Counted from the stretch's first letter, positions 15,001 through 26,486 are shown. The stretch: DNA of 64,000 nt from Antennarius striatus (GCF_040054535.1 NC_090795.1:2951501-3015500), one strand, 5' to 3'. Numbers and translations: made by a program. Notes: a model not told the origin generated them from the letters alone.

Positions 15001-18000
15001 CCACGCTGATCGGAAGAGCGAGGCTTACGTAACGAAAGTCTGGTCAGCGTTTCCCACTCTGAGGGTCAGGACGGCGTTTGAGGACGATAATCTCATAATC
15101 CATTGAGGAAACGGGGTTGTCCATCAATCAAGGATCAAACTATCCAAGTGAATAAATAAAAATCCAACACAAGTTAAGACATTAATTTTGATTTTTGTCA
15201 AAGTTAATAAAGCCTTAATAACTACATTGTAGGAAATGTGATTTTGGGTCAAAGTTTTACACTCTGACCTTTTATGCTCTTGCAGGCCACATAAAACAAT
15301 GTGGTGGGCCACATTTGGCCCCCGGGCCTTGAGTTTAACACACGTGTGTCAGATTATCAGGAGGGGGAGCTGAGAGTCCACAGGGAATCTGTGAAGACAC
15401 AAAAGGCGCTAATCGAGAGGTTTAACCTGCTCGGCGCGTTTCAAACTTTCCGTAAACACTCGTCGGGATGAGTCGGAGTCGACCCTGGAGGCAGCGGCGC
15501 TCCAGATAACATCTCCCCCCTCCTCTTCCCCGTCACAAACACCGGCTTTAATCTGATAGAGATCGCTGCTGTTTTGTAGTTTATCCAAAGAGGAGTTGTG
15601 CACCGCTGCCTCCCTGGTGCATTTCCTCTCGTTTTTCGCCGGCGACCTGTTCCGTCCCCGTGCAACTTAACGTGCGTCAGCAAGTTGCTCCGCCCCTTCC
15701 CAGTCTGACGACTCTTTAAAGCAGCTCGGCTCTTTTCACATTAAAAAAAAATGACATCAAAGAGCAGCAAACACATCGTATCCGGACTCTTCCTGTCACC
15801 TCACCTGTGATTTGTGACCCCCGACACGCCCCGCGTGTTTTCCATCCCAACACTTCCTGTTTGGCGGACCAGCACGTGTCAGCAGGTGACGATGTGGGCC
15901 GCCCATTGTCTCGCGGGATTCTCCGCGTCCCTTGACTGACTCAAACCTAGAGGAGTAAAAATATCCACATGCCTGCGTCTTCTGGGCTGCCTGAGGGATC
16001 GTAATAATGCCTCGGCTAATCCGATTAACATTAACAATCCCACAGGGGAAATCGCTGCACATCTGCAACGGACAGATAATTATGTTGCCTCAGATGTTTG
16101 TTTCTGTCGCGTGTGTGTGTGTGTTTGCGTGTGTGTGTTTTGGCACTTGTTATGTCTTTGGAAAGACCATCAGTGTGTGTTTTTTTTTTAGGATGGGCAC
16201 CATGTCAGTGTTTCTAGGTCTTTATAGCAAACTTGGATGGATGCCCTCCTTCTTGTCTCAAGGGCGAGCTTTGCATGTTGTTAGCAGGCTCAGATGGATT
16301 AGTTTCTTTTCTTCTAATAATTAAAAGGATGGCTGTGAAATGACGCTGCACCGTTAATCTATTACGGCCAAAGTAGTTCATACATTTTCCCCTCTGAGAA
16401 GTGAATCTCTTGTGAAAACTGAGAGTTTTAATACCAGACTCTTTCTGGTTGACATTGACTGTAAACCCGTTGACCCTTAAGGGACCATTATTGTCTCAAC
16501 TCTTCTTGTTGGTCTTTAATCATCGTTTTCTTCCCGTCGTGTTGGTCGTTGGTTCTCTTGCAGGTCGGGATTCTCTATTTCCATCCCAGCGTTTTCCGCT
16601 GCATCCTCCTGCGATGGGTCCGGCTGCTCGGGTTCGCCACAGTCTACGGGACTCTGACTCTTAAGTTGTACAGGTAACACAAAAACACACACACACGCGC
16701 ACGTAGCTACACAACGCCATTTGTACAAAATCATTATCCATCACAGGAAACGTCGGCAATCGAATTACATTGACCTCTTTAAGTGCAATTACACTCTGTC
16801 TTACATCTTATTTCCTTGTAAATAGTAAGAGCCTTATGAAGTGTCTGGCTGTTCCATGGCTAATTCATCACCAGTCTGCGCTTTAGGGGGGAGGGAGGAC
16901 ACACTCATCATGTGGAGGAGGAAGCAAAAGTGCACAACAAAAATTATCTCCTCAAATCATTTAAATTTATTAAATTCCATAATTTAAGCATGAGAATGAT
17001 TTGTTTTGAGTGGAATAATCGGAAAAGTTTATTATTAAAGTCACTTGAAATAAAAATTCCACTAAACTTAAACTGTAAAAAAATATTGAAATGAGATTCT
17101 AAATAAAAAAAATAAATAAAATCTTCTAGAAATATTTGAGACTTCCGTGATTAATTCCAACAATCTCGCTTTCTTTCTTTTTTTTTAACAAAATTAACCT
17201 GAAATCACATAAAGTTAAAGACATCTTGATGCTTAATTTTGGAGTTAGTTAAACCAATTGATATCAGGGATCCCACGCCCATTAGTGAGATATGCTGTTT
17301 GGTTTTTTACAGGGTAATTAAGAAAACAGGGGGCAGTTTGGCCCCTTATGGGCTCCATCTTTAATGATTTACCGGAGGACGGTTCGCTGAAGACGACTCC
17401 AGAGTCGAATGAGATCTGAGGATGGCAGAAACGCTGGGGGGGGGGGCACTGAGGGAAACACAAAAGGGGGTCATCCAGCGCTGACTAACTGCTGTTGAGA
17501 CATGGGGGGGGGGGGTCCTACCGTTTTAAGTAGGGCTCTTGAAATTATTCGTCTGCGGGGCTTTCTGTCAGGTGAATCTGTCAGAAAGGTCTCGTGAAGA
17601 TGCTGATGAAGCGGATGGGGCAGAATAAACCCTCAGAGGCGCGAGCTAACATCCTGCCGATCAATTTTTGATGGGGGGCTCATTAGCGGTCGGCGCGTTG
17701 GACACTTTATCAATGTGCATGAAGGGCAGAGCCCAAGAATAATGATTGCTGGTCGTGTGTTTCGGCTGTGTTTGTGAATTTAAATGTCAGCACAGATAGC
17801 GCTGAATAATGGCGCGTTTCTGAAAGGGAAGGAAGTCGACCTTTGATGTGTCTTCCAGAGGTTCCAGAGTCTTCCAAACCAAAGCAGCTAAAAGACAAAG
17901 TGGGTCATTTATTCAGTTTGTCATCCACTAACTACTGCGCTATTTTAAGATTTCGTTTCCACAGCAGACCACGTAAACTCCAACTTTAATTGTGCAGAAA

Positions 18001-19687
18001 TGATCAATAAGTTTCACGCAGTTAGACTTTTGGAAAAAGGACGTTTATGCGTTCGGTATTCCGCATTATGAGACATTATGACTTAATGTGCAGGAATTGG
18101 ATCAGGAATTACTTAAATGCATCGTGAATCTCAAAAAAATCACCAAAAAATAATCCATGATATTGTTTTTGTGGCCCCTCCAGGGTGCTGAAGGTGTTCC
18201 TGTCCCGGACCGCCCAGAGGATCCCCTACATGACCAGCTGGCGAGTGTTGCGCCTGCTCGGCGTCATCCTGCTCATCGTCTGCTGGTTCTTGGTGGCTTG
18301 GACGTCCGCCGTCTGTCAGAACCTGGACAGGAAGTCGGCCCTGATCGACGTGGGCCACACGCCGGACGGGCTCCAGTTCAGCATGTGCCTGCTGGACCGC
18401 TGGGACTACATGATGGCCGTCGGTAAGATCCACTTCCTGTTAGCGCAGGAGAGGAAACGTTATGAGGGTGTTCTTAGCATGAAAATCCAAGAAGTGGTTT
18501 GTTCGGTGTGAGAATTCGGAGTTCAAAGACAACGGGAGAGATGGGAGAAGAAGGATGAGGAAGAGTTTTCCCATAACTACATTTGGCAACATCTCCCATT
18601 AGTAGACATTAATCTCCACCAGCTCTCCAGTTTTGGATGCTTGCCTGCACTGTGCATGGAGGCCAGGGCAGGTTTAGACAGATGAGGAATCAAAGATGCT
18701 GGGAGGGGGGGGGGGATTTGCGGTATTTCGTGTTGAGGATATTCACATGCTGTTTTACATCTGCTGATTTAGACCGCGTGAGTTAGAGCCCGGGAACTGT
18801 TTTTGACTTGTGGGAAGACGGGCGGACCTCCAGCAGGGCGAACACGCTGTGATGCTGCGTCGCCGTATACCCAAAGGCGTGTTTTCCTCCTGTTTATTCG
18901 GAGGTAAAAATAGCCTGATAGTAGGGGGAAGTCACCTCTGACATCACAACCCCCCCCCAGTACACGCTGGACATAAATTAGACTCGCATCCAGATGCGAT
19001 AAATCGTTCCTAATTTAGAATTCCGCACCCACAAACAGTCGCAGTCAGCGGTCTAATTGTTTATGCAGAAAGCTCCAACCAAAGGAGGCTGTGGTGTTCA
19101 GCATAACAAAACTGCAGCTGCAGCGCAACAACAATCAGTTCATTAAAATCTAAAGGTCGTCTTCTATTAATTATATTTTTTCTCATTCTTGCTGCCCAAT
19201 AAGTGTTTTTTTATACCACAGACTTTCTTTATTTTTCATATTCTGTAAAAATGTCATTTCTCGTTGCAGTTGCGTCCTTACTTGTGTAAAAAAAGGTAAA
19301 TTATTATAACAAATCAGAATTTCCATTCTTTTTTTTAAAATTAATTTACCTTCACAAGTTACTAATAATACATTAGCATAAATTTGTAAGTCGTCTGCAT
19401 ATCTATCTATTTTTTCGTAGACTAGACCACCGTAATCGTCTCGTCTGCGGACGTTTATCCACCTTGCGTTTCCCAGCCGGCTACAGGCGTAAGGCAGGGT
19501 ACACCCTGGATGAGACACCAGCTCATGTCATCGCAGGGCCACACGAAAGACAAAAAAACCCCCACAAATGCTCACACTCACAAGTTGGTGCGACCAGTTC
19601 ACCCAAGCTGCATGTTTTTGGAGGTGAGAGGAAGCCGGAGAGAACAAACGTGTCCTAAACTTATTTTGATTTGATCTTCATTTGACC

Positions 19688-19718
<31 letters not shown>

Positions 19719-22700
19719 ATACACACATGCACACGTGTGTTAACACAAAACGCTGATCCCTATTCCTTTTGTGAGGAATACTTGTGACTCCAAAATGCTC
19801 CGAGCGCCCACGCCGGGCGTTCATTGTGTTGGTTGCCGTGGAGCTGGCTACCAGGGAGACGTTACACGGAGGTAATTGGTGATTCAGTTATTGTCCAGAG
19901 AATACAACCACAGCTGTTCCAAAAGGGTTTGATTGGACGGTTAGCTGGAGCAGCTAACTGTGAATAACCGGGCGGCCTTTTCCATCCTGTATGGAAATTA
20001 CCTTCATCTTCATCTTCTTCTTCTTCGCTCCACAGCTGAGTTCCTCTTCCTGTTGTGGGCGGTCTACCTGTGTTACGCCGTGAGGACGGTGCCGTCTGCC
20101 TTCCACGAGCCTCGATACATGGCCATCGCCGTTCACAACGAACTCGTCCTGTCGGCGATATTCTACGTCATCAGGTACCAACAACTGCTCTCCATCACAT
20201 AGAGGCAACACCTCAAGGTTCCTGTTCCCCTGAGGATTGTGGGTCTAGTTATTTTTGTGAAACGTGCACTCAAAAAGCTGGACCTTGCATTTTTATAAAT
20301 GAGACATTCCAGCTGACACCATCACAGACATTTCAAGCTGGATTCCCTCTAATTTAGAGCTCAGCTCCATCTCATTATTTACTAATGAACTGTGTCAGAA
20401 TGATTTATATTTTTTCAAGACCGAATAAACAGTTGGCGGCGATATTCCCGTTATAAATTTGCATCCTTTACCAATAAAGCGTCGCGGATCTCTTTCACCT
20501 GCCTCTTCTGACTCGTCCTGAGACGTTTCTCTGTAGAAAATGACCAGATGAGATCCGTTATAAATTGGGGGGGTTGCCTTTGCTGGCAAGTTATTCCAAC
20601 CGACTGCCAGCAGAGACCAGGATGTACAGCGGGGCTTGTTAGAGGCGTCTGGCATCATAGAACCTGCTATTTGATCCCGCGGTGACCAGTTAAAGCTCAG
20701 GTGATAGCCATCAGGTCTTAGTCGGATCCAGGTGTGAAGGTGATGCAGAGAGAAAAAGAAGGGACCTTAATAGCCGGAGGCCAGGCCCCGAGTGATTTAG
20801 GGGGGAGGAGATGGAACACCGAGGTACAGATACCAAACATCACATGCGACCGAGGGACGGCGACGGAGCTTTGGGAGGTTTCAAATGCTGGAACTTCAGT
20901 TTCATTCATGCCTCTGAGCTATTACCACACTAACTGTTAGCTAATTAGCCATTTTCCAGTCTGCCAGGCAGATAGAGTCTCTGTAGCGTTTGAATTATCG
21001 TCTGACAGGACATACCGTTACATCAGTGAGGTCTCTACAACCCTGGAGCTCCATTGACGCTGCTTTTGTTTCTGCTCGTAATTATCTAATTTTGCACCGA
21101 GTATTGCGTCGCAGTCAGTCCAGTGTAGGCTAACACTAACGAGAGCAACCCTAACCCAGATGGAAAAAATGAGGAAACTATCGCGTCCTTGCTGGCAAAA
21201 GAATCGCCCAAGTGGAACATAATACGAGGCCATGAAAATTGACGCCTCGACAGATTGTGTATAAATCTTGGCCTGTCTTCCGATCTCTGCGGGTTTCATC
21301 TGTATCGACGAGGTTTACTGCAGATGTGTAGAAATATCCCAGCATCACTTTGTTACACCTCGCTGATTTTACTGTATGTACATTTGGAATTTGACAATCA
21401 GCTGTCAAAAAGATGTTCAGGATGTGTGTATGGATAAATCTCCAGCAGCAGCGGTAGATACTAGAACACATTCTCAATGAATGTTGGACAACTTCACCTC
21501 GTGTTTAACTCAAATCTTTATTTATATAGCTTTATTTAAGATGTTTCACACTACCTTACATCCTGACAGGTTTACGCTCGCTCCAGAGCTCCATCCGGAT
21601 TGGATGCTCCTGCTCTTCTTCACCCACACCCACTTAACCGTGACGGTCACGTTGGGTCTGCTTCTCATCCCGAAGGTGAACGCCCCAAGTCGTGATTCGC
21701 AATGTCCTGCTTTAAATGTCATTTATTAAAATGTAATTGTCCTCTTTGTCCTCTTCTTCTAATGCTTTGTAAGTTGTTTTTGAGAGTGTGATGTAAATAA
21801 CAAAGTAGTCATTGTAAAAAGGACAAAGCATTGACTAGATTGGGTTTGTGTGTCGACAGACACGGACCAGCGTTTATGAAATTCGAATATGCAAAAGGCA
21901 TAAAAATTACCGTTAATTAATTTTGTTTGTGCCAATCCACCAGTTTCTATTTGCCGGCACCCACATGAGAGATGACATAGCGTCTGAGGCCTATGAGGAC
22001 GAGCTGGACATGGGTCGATCCGGGTCATATCTCAATAGCAGTATTACATCGGCGTGGAGCGAACACAGTCTGGATCCTGAAGACATTCGGGTAGGTGGTG
22101 ACTCCTTCAGCCTGTCGATTTTTTTCCATTGAATAACCTGGTGAATAATGTGAATCCTCCAAAAATACTGAGCCATGGGAGTTTTTTATTGCAGACACCT
22201 GACGAAATGGGCCATCTCAGTTCTATTAATGGCTGTGGTGTAAGGTCTTGCGACAGTCTTTGGGAAAAACGTACCAACGTGAGCAGAGATTTCTGTTTGT
22301 CTGTTAGAGCTGAAGAAGTCTCTCTATCAAAAGATTTGGGCAAAATTGTTCACCAAGGGAGTGATTTTACGATGCCACTCGAGAGCATTTGTTCTATGGG
22401 ATGTTTCATAGAAACACAAGTGCAATAAATTCAAGACCGGAGCTCAGAGGCTGTTTCAGACCTAACGTTAAATCGCAATCAGTTTCCTTATTTGATGCCG
22501 TACAAGACTGTCTTGTCTTTACTTTTTTTCAGCAAGCATGTAATATTCTGTAGTGCATCAGTGAACAGCCATTTGTAGTCACACGTCCTGAATTTGTACT
22601 GCATGTTCTCTGTGCAGTCGAATGTCTGTGGGTTTTTTTGTGTGTGTCTTTATTAGATTCTGCTTTCAAGCTTTATGAATAAAATAACGCTTTGAACACA

Positions 22701-24602
22701 AACGTGATCACTTTGCATCTGCTCTACATGTAGGAGGAGCTGAAGAAGCTCTACTCCCAGTTGGAGATCTACAAGAGGAAGAAAATGTTGGCAAACAACC
22801 CTCATCTCCAGAAGAAGCGAAGCTCCAAGAAAGGTTTGGGTCGTTCGCTGATGAGACGCATCACTGAGATTCCGGAATCGGTCCACCGGCAATGCAGCCG
22901 TGAAGACAAGGAGGCCGGAGAACATGGGAGCAACCGGAACAGTATATGCATGTTGAAGAAGAACCCCTTCGACCCGACTCACACTGTAAAGCCGGCAAAG
23001 GAGGAGACCTTAAAGAACAAGGTCTTCTCTCTCAAGAAGTCTCACAGCAGCTATGATCACGTTCGCGACCAAGGTGAAGACACCAACAGCCCGGGGATAG
23101 ACAAGATGGAGATGACCACCGCTGAAGGATCCCTCCTGGATACACTTATGGGCAAGAAGTCGGTCAAGAAGAAGTCCAATGAAAATGTCCCCAGTGAATC
23201 CACGGAATCAGCTCCTTTAGTCTGCAAGTCAGTCAGCGCCCATAATCTCTCTGCAGACAAGAGGCCGATGCATCCCAGAGCATCCATGCTGCAGAAGTCC
23301 CTGAGTGTCATTGCCAGTGCCAAAGAGAAGACTTTAGGCTTGACTGGAAAGACCCAGAGCACAGAAGACAGCAATAAGAAGAGTCAGCCAAAGAGCAAGG
23401 ACACAAAGGCCAATGCAGAGCCAGAGAGTGATTGTCACCCCAAGATGATTATTAGCCAGTCAGTCGAGTACAAACAGGGCGCGGCTAAAGGTAGGATCAT
23501 GAAACAACCGGTGGGTGGAAGCCAGCCGACAATCTGTTCTGATCCAATCAAGGGAAAGGATTTGTATGATCTCTCAGAGGTGTGTCCTTGGGAAGTGGAG
23601 GACCTCCCAACACCTTCTGAAAACAAAGTCCAAAAGCATGTATCTATTGCACCAAGTGAAACCACAACAATTCACGGAGGAAGCACCAAAGGAGGCAAAT
23701 CTCAGCAGCAGAAACAGAAAGTCGATCAGTCTTCTAGTGGCGGGCATTCGAAGGAAATTCAGAGGATGTCCGCCATACGACAAGAAGTATGTCCATGGGA
23801 AGATGGGAGTGCAAGTCAAGCCTGTCAAGTAGAAGGGTCAAAGCAACTAACATACAGTCAGGCAAGCAATCCTGGTAAGACTAAACAGTCTCTTTCTACA
23901 CCAGAGAGTTCCAAAACTAAGACGATAGAAGTTTGTCCATGGGACTTCGAGGAAGCTCAAAAGACGACAGAGTTAGCTCATTCACCAGATGTGACAAAAC
24001 AGAGTAAAAGCACCTCTCCTGTGGATGGGAAAGGGAAAACTTCTCCTTCAGATCCGTCCAAGGTAGGGGCTTCTCTCCAACTACCTTCTACAAAAGCTGA
24101 TGTATGTCCCTGGGACTACGACAGCACGGCTACATCTCCAAATTCTGGACAGAGGACGCCTAGCCCCTCTCAAGCACCCAAAACCAAGGAATTCCCTTCG
24201 AAAAAGAAGGGTACTCCTTCGACAAGAACAGTTGAGAAAGAGAAATCAAAAGACACTGATGATGAGAAAAATAGAACAAAAGCTAAGGACAAGAGTAAAT
24301 CTTCAGAGAAACACATGAGCCAACAAAAAATGGCTGAGGTATGCCCTTGGGATGTAGAGGAAGTACCGTTGGTAGAAAAAAGGAAAAGTGCAAATGTTGG
24401 AGCAGCCAAAGTAAAGCCGGCTGATGTCTGTCCGTGGGATTTTGAGGATGCGGCAGATAAAAAAGCTACAGACAAATGTTCTCCTGTTGGGATGCAGAGC
24501 AATCCCAATCCCAATCCTAAAAGTGAAAGTGGAAGTGCTGCTAAAAAGGCAGATGTTTGTCCCTGGGACTTTGAGGATAGCACATCCAGCAAGACGGCAT
24601 GA
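2950..24602 (+). CDS. gpr158: GPR158 (metabotropic glycine receptor), 3' part of gene, nine exons
   Basis: Class C orphan receptor of the plasma membrane. In mammals it binds glycine through an extracellular Cache domain and recruits RGS7-Gbeta5 through its tail. Exons read here: 2950-3052, 5241-5467, 7182-7250, 16564-16673, 18184-18422, 20036-20174, 21570-21675, 21944-22090 and 22734-24602. Every junction has AG/GT borders and the phases join without a break. The protein runs EGF-like segment, TM1 to TM7, then a 622-codon final exon with a coiled helix, the conserved ETLKNKVFSLKKSHS block and seven VCPWE/D motifs. Signal peptide, Cache domain and first exons are missing because they lie left of position 1. 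GPR179 is the closest alternative, but the SGSYLNSS and SAWSEHSLDPEDIR blocks and the neighbouring myo3a point to GPR158. Which fish duplicate (a or b) cannot be told here. Confidence 0.95.
3053..5240 (+). other. gpr158 intron
   Basis: Between the EGF-like and TM1 exons. It holds an A-rich stretch near 3487-3510 and a short GT tract near 3750. No gene or structured RNA was recognised. Confidence 0.8.
5241..5467 (+). CDS. gpr158: gpr158 exon: cysteine-rich linker and TM1
   Basis: 227 bp between TTCAAAG and AAG|GTACAG. It encodes a polar linker, the cysteine cluster DCLPCRPGCAYCKDDTPC and the first membrane helix (LAVLSFQCLCLLIVFVSMVL), ending in YHFRRNK at phase 0. GPR158 has the same CLPCxxGCxxCxDDxPC pattern just before TM1. 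Confidence 0.94.
5468..7181 (+). other. gpr158 intron
   Basis: Between the TM1 and TM2 exons. Apart from a short GAA run near 6551-6567, nothing distinctive was seen. Confidence 0.8.
7182..7250 (+). CDS. gpr158: gpr158 exon: TM2
   Basis: A 69-bp exon, phase 0 on both sides, between CTTTCAG and GTAAGC. It reads TIRASGLVLLEAILCGALLL then YFP, matching the TM2 segment of GPR158 (SGLILLETILFGSLLLYFP in mammals). Confidence 0.94.
9151..9168. repeat. (CCG)6 trinucleotide run
   Basis: Six perfect CGC/CCG triplets in an intron, seen directly. Confidence 0.95.
15266..15350 (-). mobile_element. hAT-like dispersed repeat fragment, copy 1
   Basis: Read on the - strand it gives TTAAACTCAAGGCCCGGGGG followed by CCAAATGTGGCCC. 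The same sequence with few changes occurs at 60703-60788 on the + strand. The AAACTCAAGGCCCGGGGGCC end is like the terminal repeats of hAT-type elements common in fish. No transposase is present. Confidence 0.6.
16564..16673 (+). CDS. gpr158: gpr158 exon: extracellular loop 1 and TM3
   Basis: 110 bp following a 9.3-kb intron. It encodes VGILYFHPSVFRCILLRWVR and LLGFATVYGTLTLKLY. It contains the conserved TM3 cysteine (FRC) that normally pairs with extracellular loop 2. It ends with two bases of an Arg codon completed by the next exon. Confidence 0.95.
16674..18183 (+). other. gpr158 intron
   Basis: Between the TM3 and TM4 exons. It has G-homopolymer runs near 17439-17447 and 17503-17516 and is otherwise AT-rich. 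No exon or RNA gene was seen. Confidence 0.8.
18184..18422 (+). CDS. gpr158: gpr158 exon: intracellular loop 2, TM4, extracellular loop 2
   Basis: 239 bp from CCCTCCAG to GTAAGA. It encodes VLKVFLSRTAQRIPYMTSW, the TM4 helix LLGVILLIVCWFLVAWTS, then the loop FSMCLLDRWDYMMAV, whose cysteine should bridge to TM3. Residues agree closely with mammalian GPR158. Confidence 0.95.
19452..19660 (+). mobile_element. Teleost dispersed repeat fragment (GCAGGGTACACCCTGGA family)
   Basis: It carries the hallmark string GGCAGGGTACACCCTGGATG, then CATCGCAGGGCCACACGA, then CATGTTTTTGGAGGTGAGAG and GAAGCCGGAGAGAACA. This ordered set of phrases is widespread in fish genomes. The copy is diverged and codes for nothing. 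Confidence 0.65.
19686..19736. repeat. Poly-C then (CA)n
   Basis: About 19 C followed by CA units with a few ATA interruptions, seen directly. Confidence 0.93.
20036..20174 (+). CDS. gpr158: gpr158 exon: TM5, intracellular loop 3, TM6
   Basis: 139 bp between CCACAG and GTACCA. It encodes AEFLFLLWAVYLCYAVRTVP, SAFHEPRYMAIAVHNE and LVLSAIFYVIR. The loop TVPSAFHEPRYMA is practically identical to mammalian GPR158. Confidence 0.95.
20175..21569 (+). other. gpr158 intron
   Basis: Between the TM5/6 and TM7 exons. Nothing recognised beyond unique-looking sequence. Confidence 0.8.
21570..21675 (+). CDS. gpr158: gpr158 exon: TM6-TM7
   Basis: 106 bp from CTGACAG to GTGAAC. It completes the Arg codon and reads FTLAPELHPDWMLLLFFTHT then HLTVTVTLGLLLIPK. 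It ends in phase 0 at the cytoplasmic end of TM7, as in GPR158. Confidence 0.94.
21944..22090 (+). CDS. gpr158: gpr158 exon: proximal cytoplasmic tail
   Basis: 147 bp, 49 codons, between CACCAG and GTAGGT. It reads FLFAGTHMRDDIASEAYEDE, LDMGRSGSYLNSS and ITSAWSEHSLDPEDIR. All but the first seven residues match the GPR158 helix-8/tail region that supports RGS7 binding. The opening FLFAGTH differs from the mammalian sequence. Confidence 0.94.
22091..22733 (+). other. gpr158 last intron
   Basis: 643 bp between the proximal-tail exon and the terminal exon. No feature recognised. Confidence 0.85.
22734..24602 (+). CDS. gpr158: gpr158 terminal exon: coiled helix, tail and seven VCPWE/D motifs
   Basis: The acceptor is ATGTAG; 622 codons run to TGA at 24600-24602. 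It opens with EELKKLYSQLEIYKRKKM, the conserved coiled helix, then NNPHLQKKRSSKKGLGRS and MRRITEIPES, conserved in GPR158. The middle carries KEETLKNKVFSLKKSHS and ASMLQKSLSVIASAKEKTLG, also conserved. The distal half is low-complexity, rich in Lys, Ser, Pro and Thr, with VCPWE at nt 23580 and 23787 and VCPWD at 23931, 24102, 24339, 24426 and 24555. In the family this motif resembles part of the PDE6 gamma subunit and takes part in G-protein/effector binding. Mammalian GPR158 has about three such motifs, so this tail is expanded. An internal ATG at 22761 is not the start. Confidence 0.95.
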   Translation, partial: EELKKLYSQLEIYKRKKMLANNPHLQKKRSSKKGLGRSLMRRITEIPESVHRQCSREDKEAGEHGSNRNSICMLKKNPFDPTHTVKPAKEETLKNKVFSLKKSHSSYDHVRDQGEDTNSPGIDKMEMTTAEGSLLDTLMGKKSVKKKSNENVPSESTESAPLVCKSVSAHNLSADKRPMHPRASMLQKSLSVIASAKEKTLGLTGKTQSTEDSNKKSQPKSKDTKANAEPESDCHPKMIISQSVEYKQGAAKGRIMKQPVGGSQPTICSDPIKGKDLYDLSEVCPWEVEDLPTPSENKVQKHVSIAPSETTTIHGGSTKGGKSQQQKQKVDQSSSGGHSKEIQRMSAIRQEVCPWEDGSASQACQVEGSKQLTYSQASNPGKTKQSLSTPESSKTKTIEVCPWDFEEAQKTTELAHSPDVTKQSKSTSPVDGKGKTSPSDPSKVGASLQLPSTKADVCPWDYDSTATSPNSGQRTPSPSQAPKTKEFPSKKKGTPSTRTVEKEKSKDTDDEKNRTKAKDKSKSSEKHMSQQKMAEVCPWDVEEVPLVEKRKSANVGAAKVKPADVCPWDFEDAADKKATDKCSPVGMQSNPNPNPKSESGSAAKKADVCPWDFEDSTSSKTA

Positions 24603-26486
24603 CACTCAACCTTAATGGACAACTGAAATTATAGTTATTGATGTATACTTTTTTCACTTTGAAATAGTTAAATATTACCTTTTACAATTAGTACGGTGAC
24701 TTGGAAGAAAAGTTGATCAAATTCCACAAGTTGCCTTCCTTTCCAAGGTTTTGTTCCTATTTTACCTCTTTTGAAAATAAGTAAAATGTACAAAAACAAA
24801 AACAAAGTCACGATAAGCATTCCAGATTATTACAGGAAGATCCTGAAGATAAATCTTAGACTAATTATGCAACTTTTGATTCAGCCTTTTTACGTCATGA
24901 GTAGTGCTGAAAATCTGAATTTATCATGTTCTGTATCCAGTCAACAGTTCTTGGGGGTTTTTTTGTTGTTTTTTGCATCAATGCTGTCACTAAATGGACT
25001 GGGATAGGACAAAGAGAGGTGGAAAGAAAAATAATTATGGTATTGAAGGTATCAACAGCAAAACTGAAAGCCAAAGAACCAGGGTCAAAATGCAAAGAGG
25101 GATTTTGGAAATGTCAAATATTTAGTTTGTGTCCAACTGTCAGCACAGAGGGGAGGAATCATTTAGGAACTTATGTCCATAGCACTTTAGGTAAACTCCA
25201 TGAATTAATTATCGAGGACGGACTTTGTCTTCTTGTACATTTTTTCTTTTGTTTTGTACATTTCCACCTTACGGCATGATGTCACACTGGATATCACACA
25301 GTCCAAACATAGATTTATTTGTTTGTTTAGATCTATTTAATTGTAGTCCTCTGCAGATTTAAAAGCATTCAAGTCTGCAGAGATGTACTGTATGTGCCTA
25401 ACTAACTAGCATTGTCTTGTATCAGTCTGAAGTGAAGCAAGGGGCTTCTTTGTTAGCATTTGTGACTGACTTATATTAACAGCATGCACACCCAGGCGTG
25501 GAGAGCAGTCGGGCCCTTTCCGGTTTGTGGACTAAAGTAGTAAATATGATGACAGATATGTTAACCTTTATTTCACACCAGAGGCTCTCCTCTTCTAGCT
25601 TTGATATTCCTAAAAGCTCATTCAGGATGAAAGAGATTATATGCGAGGTGAATTAACACAAATGTGAGTTAAAATGCATCATTTGTACACTGTCAGGATG
25701 CAAAGGAAATAAGTTGCACCAGCTTTGTCTGTGAATCCAGCATGGCTCTTTGTGTTGACTTGCACCAAGTGTGTTTGTGTGTTACCATATCATGATTCTA
25801 AACGAAAATGTAAAACCCAGAGTTGAAATTTTGGATTCTGAAGTCCCGATTCTCCATCTGTCGTTACATTCCCTGTCCAAAATTTAAAATCCGAACAGGT
25901 CAGCAATGTATTTTACTATCATCTTGCAGAACCTGCTGCTGAAAGGTGATATTGATAAGGAAGTGGGTTTTTTTTTTTTGGACCATTTTTTTCCCATGCT
26001 TATCAATACTGATTGAGACCATAGTGAGACCTGGAAACAAGGCAGCTACAGCAAAGTTGATCAATGCTATGAGGCTAACAGACACATGCTAATGCTGTAC
26101 TATAACAGTAATTACTGCGGATTTATCCTTGACAATATTGGTCACAGATTGTGAAATAATCATCTGGCTTAACCGCCTTTTCATAATCTGTCATGTTTCT
26201 TGTCAGACTTTGTCGTAGGAATGTTGCCTTATTTTCAGATGTTTTCAGTGACTGGTCTGCAGAATGTCCTCATAATGGTGTAAACGATGGTTATAACTAC
26301 AAAAGGGTTTGTTTTTTTTAAATGTGAGATATTTATCGAATCATTTAATTTTCTAAATCTCTCATTCCTGAGTCGTTACATATAACAGATGGGTCAGTGG
26401 CTGTAAAAGCTTTAAATTATGATGCTCTATTTGGCCTCTATTTTATTTAGCAACAACAAATGTGAAACAACTAGTTAGACTTTCAA

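Larger units (their letters stand above)
7251..16563 (+). other. gpr158 large intron (9.3 kb)
   Basis: Between the TM2 and TM3 exons, the largest intron in the window. It contains a CCG run (9151-9168), a G-rich block (9416-9459), a hAT-like repeat fragment (about 15266-15350) and AT-rich stretches with homeodomain-type TAATTA/TAATTG words near 8590-8720 and 12270-12440. No coding exon was recognised. Confidence 0.75.
18423..20035 (+). other. gpr158 intron with dispersed repeat
   Basis: Between the TM4 and TM5 exons. It includes a teleost dispersed repeat (19452-19660) and a poly-C/CA block (19686-19736). Confidence 0.8.

Noticed and set aside
24170..24622. 150-codon minus-strand frame opposite the gpr158 tail
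   Set aside because: It is a shadow of the low-complexity gpr158 coding exon; no independent evidence for a minus-strand gene.
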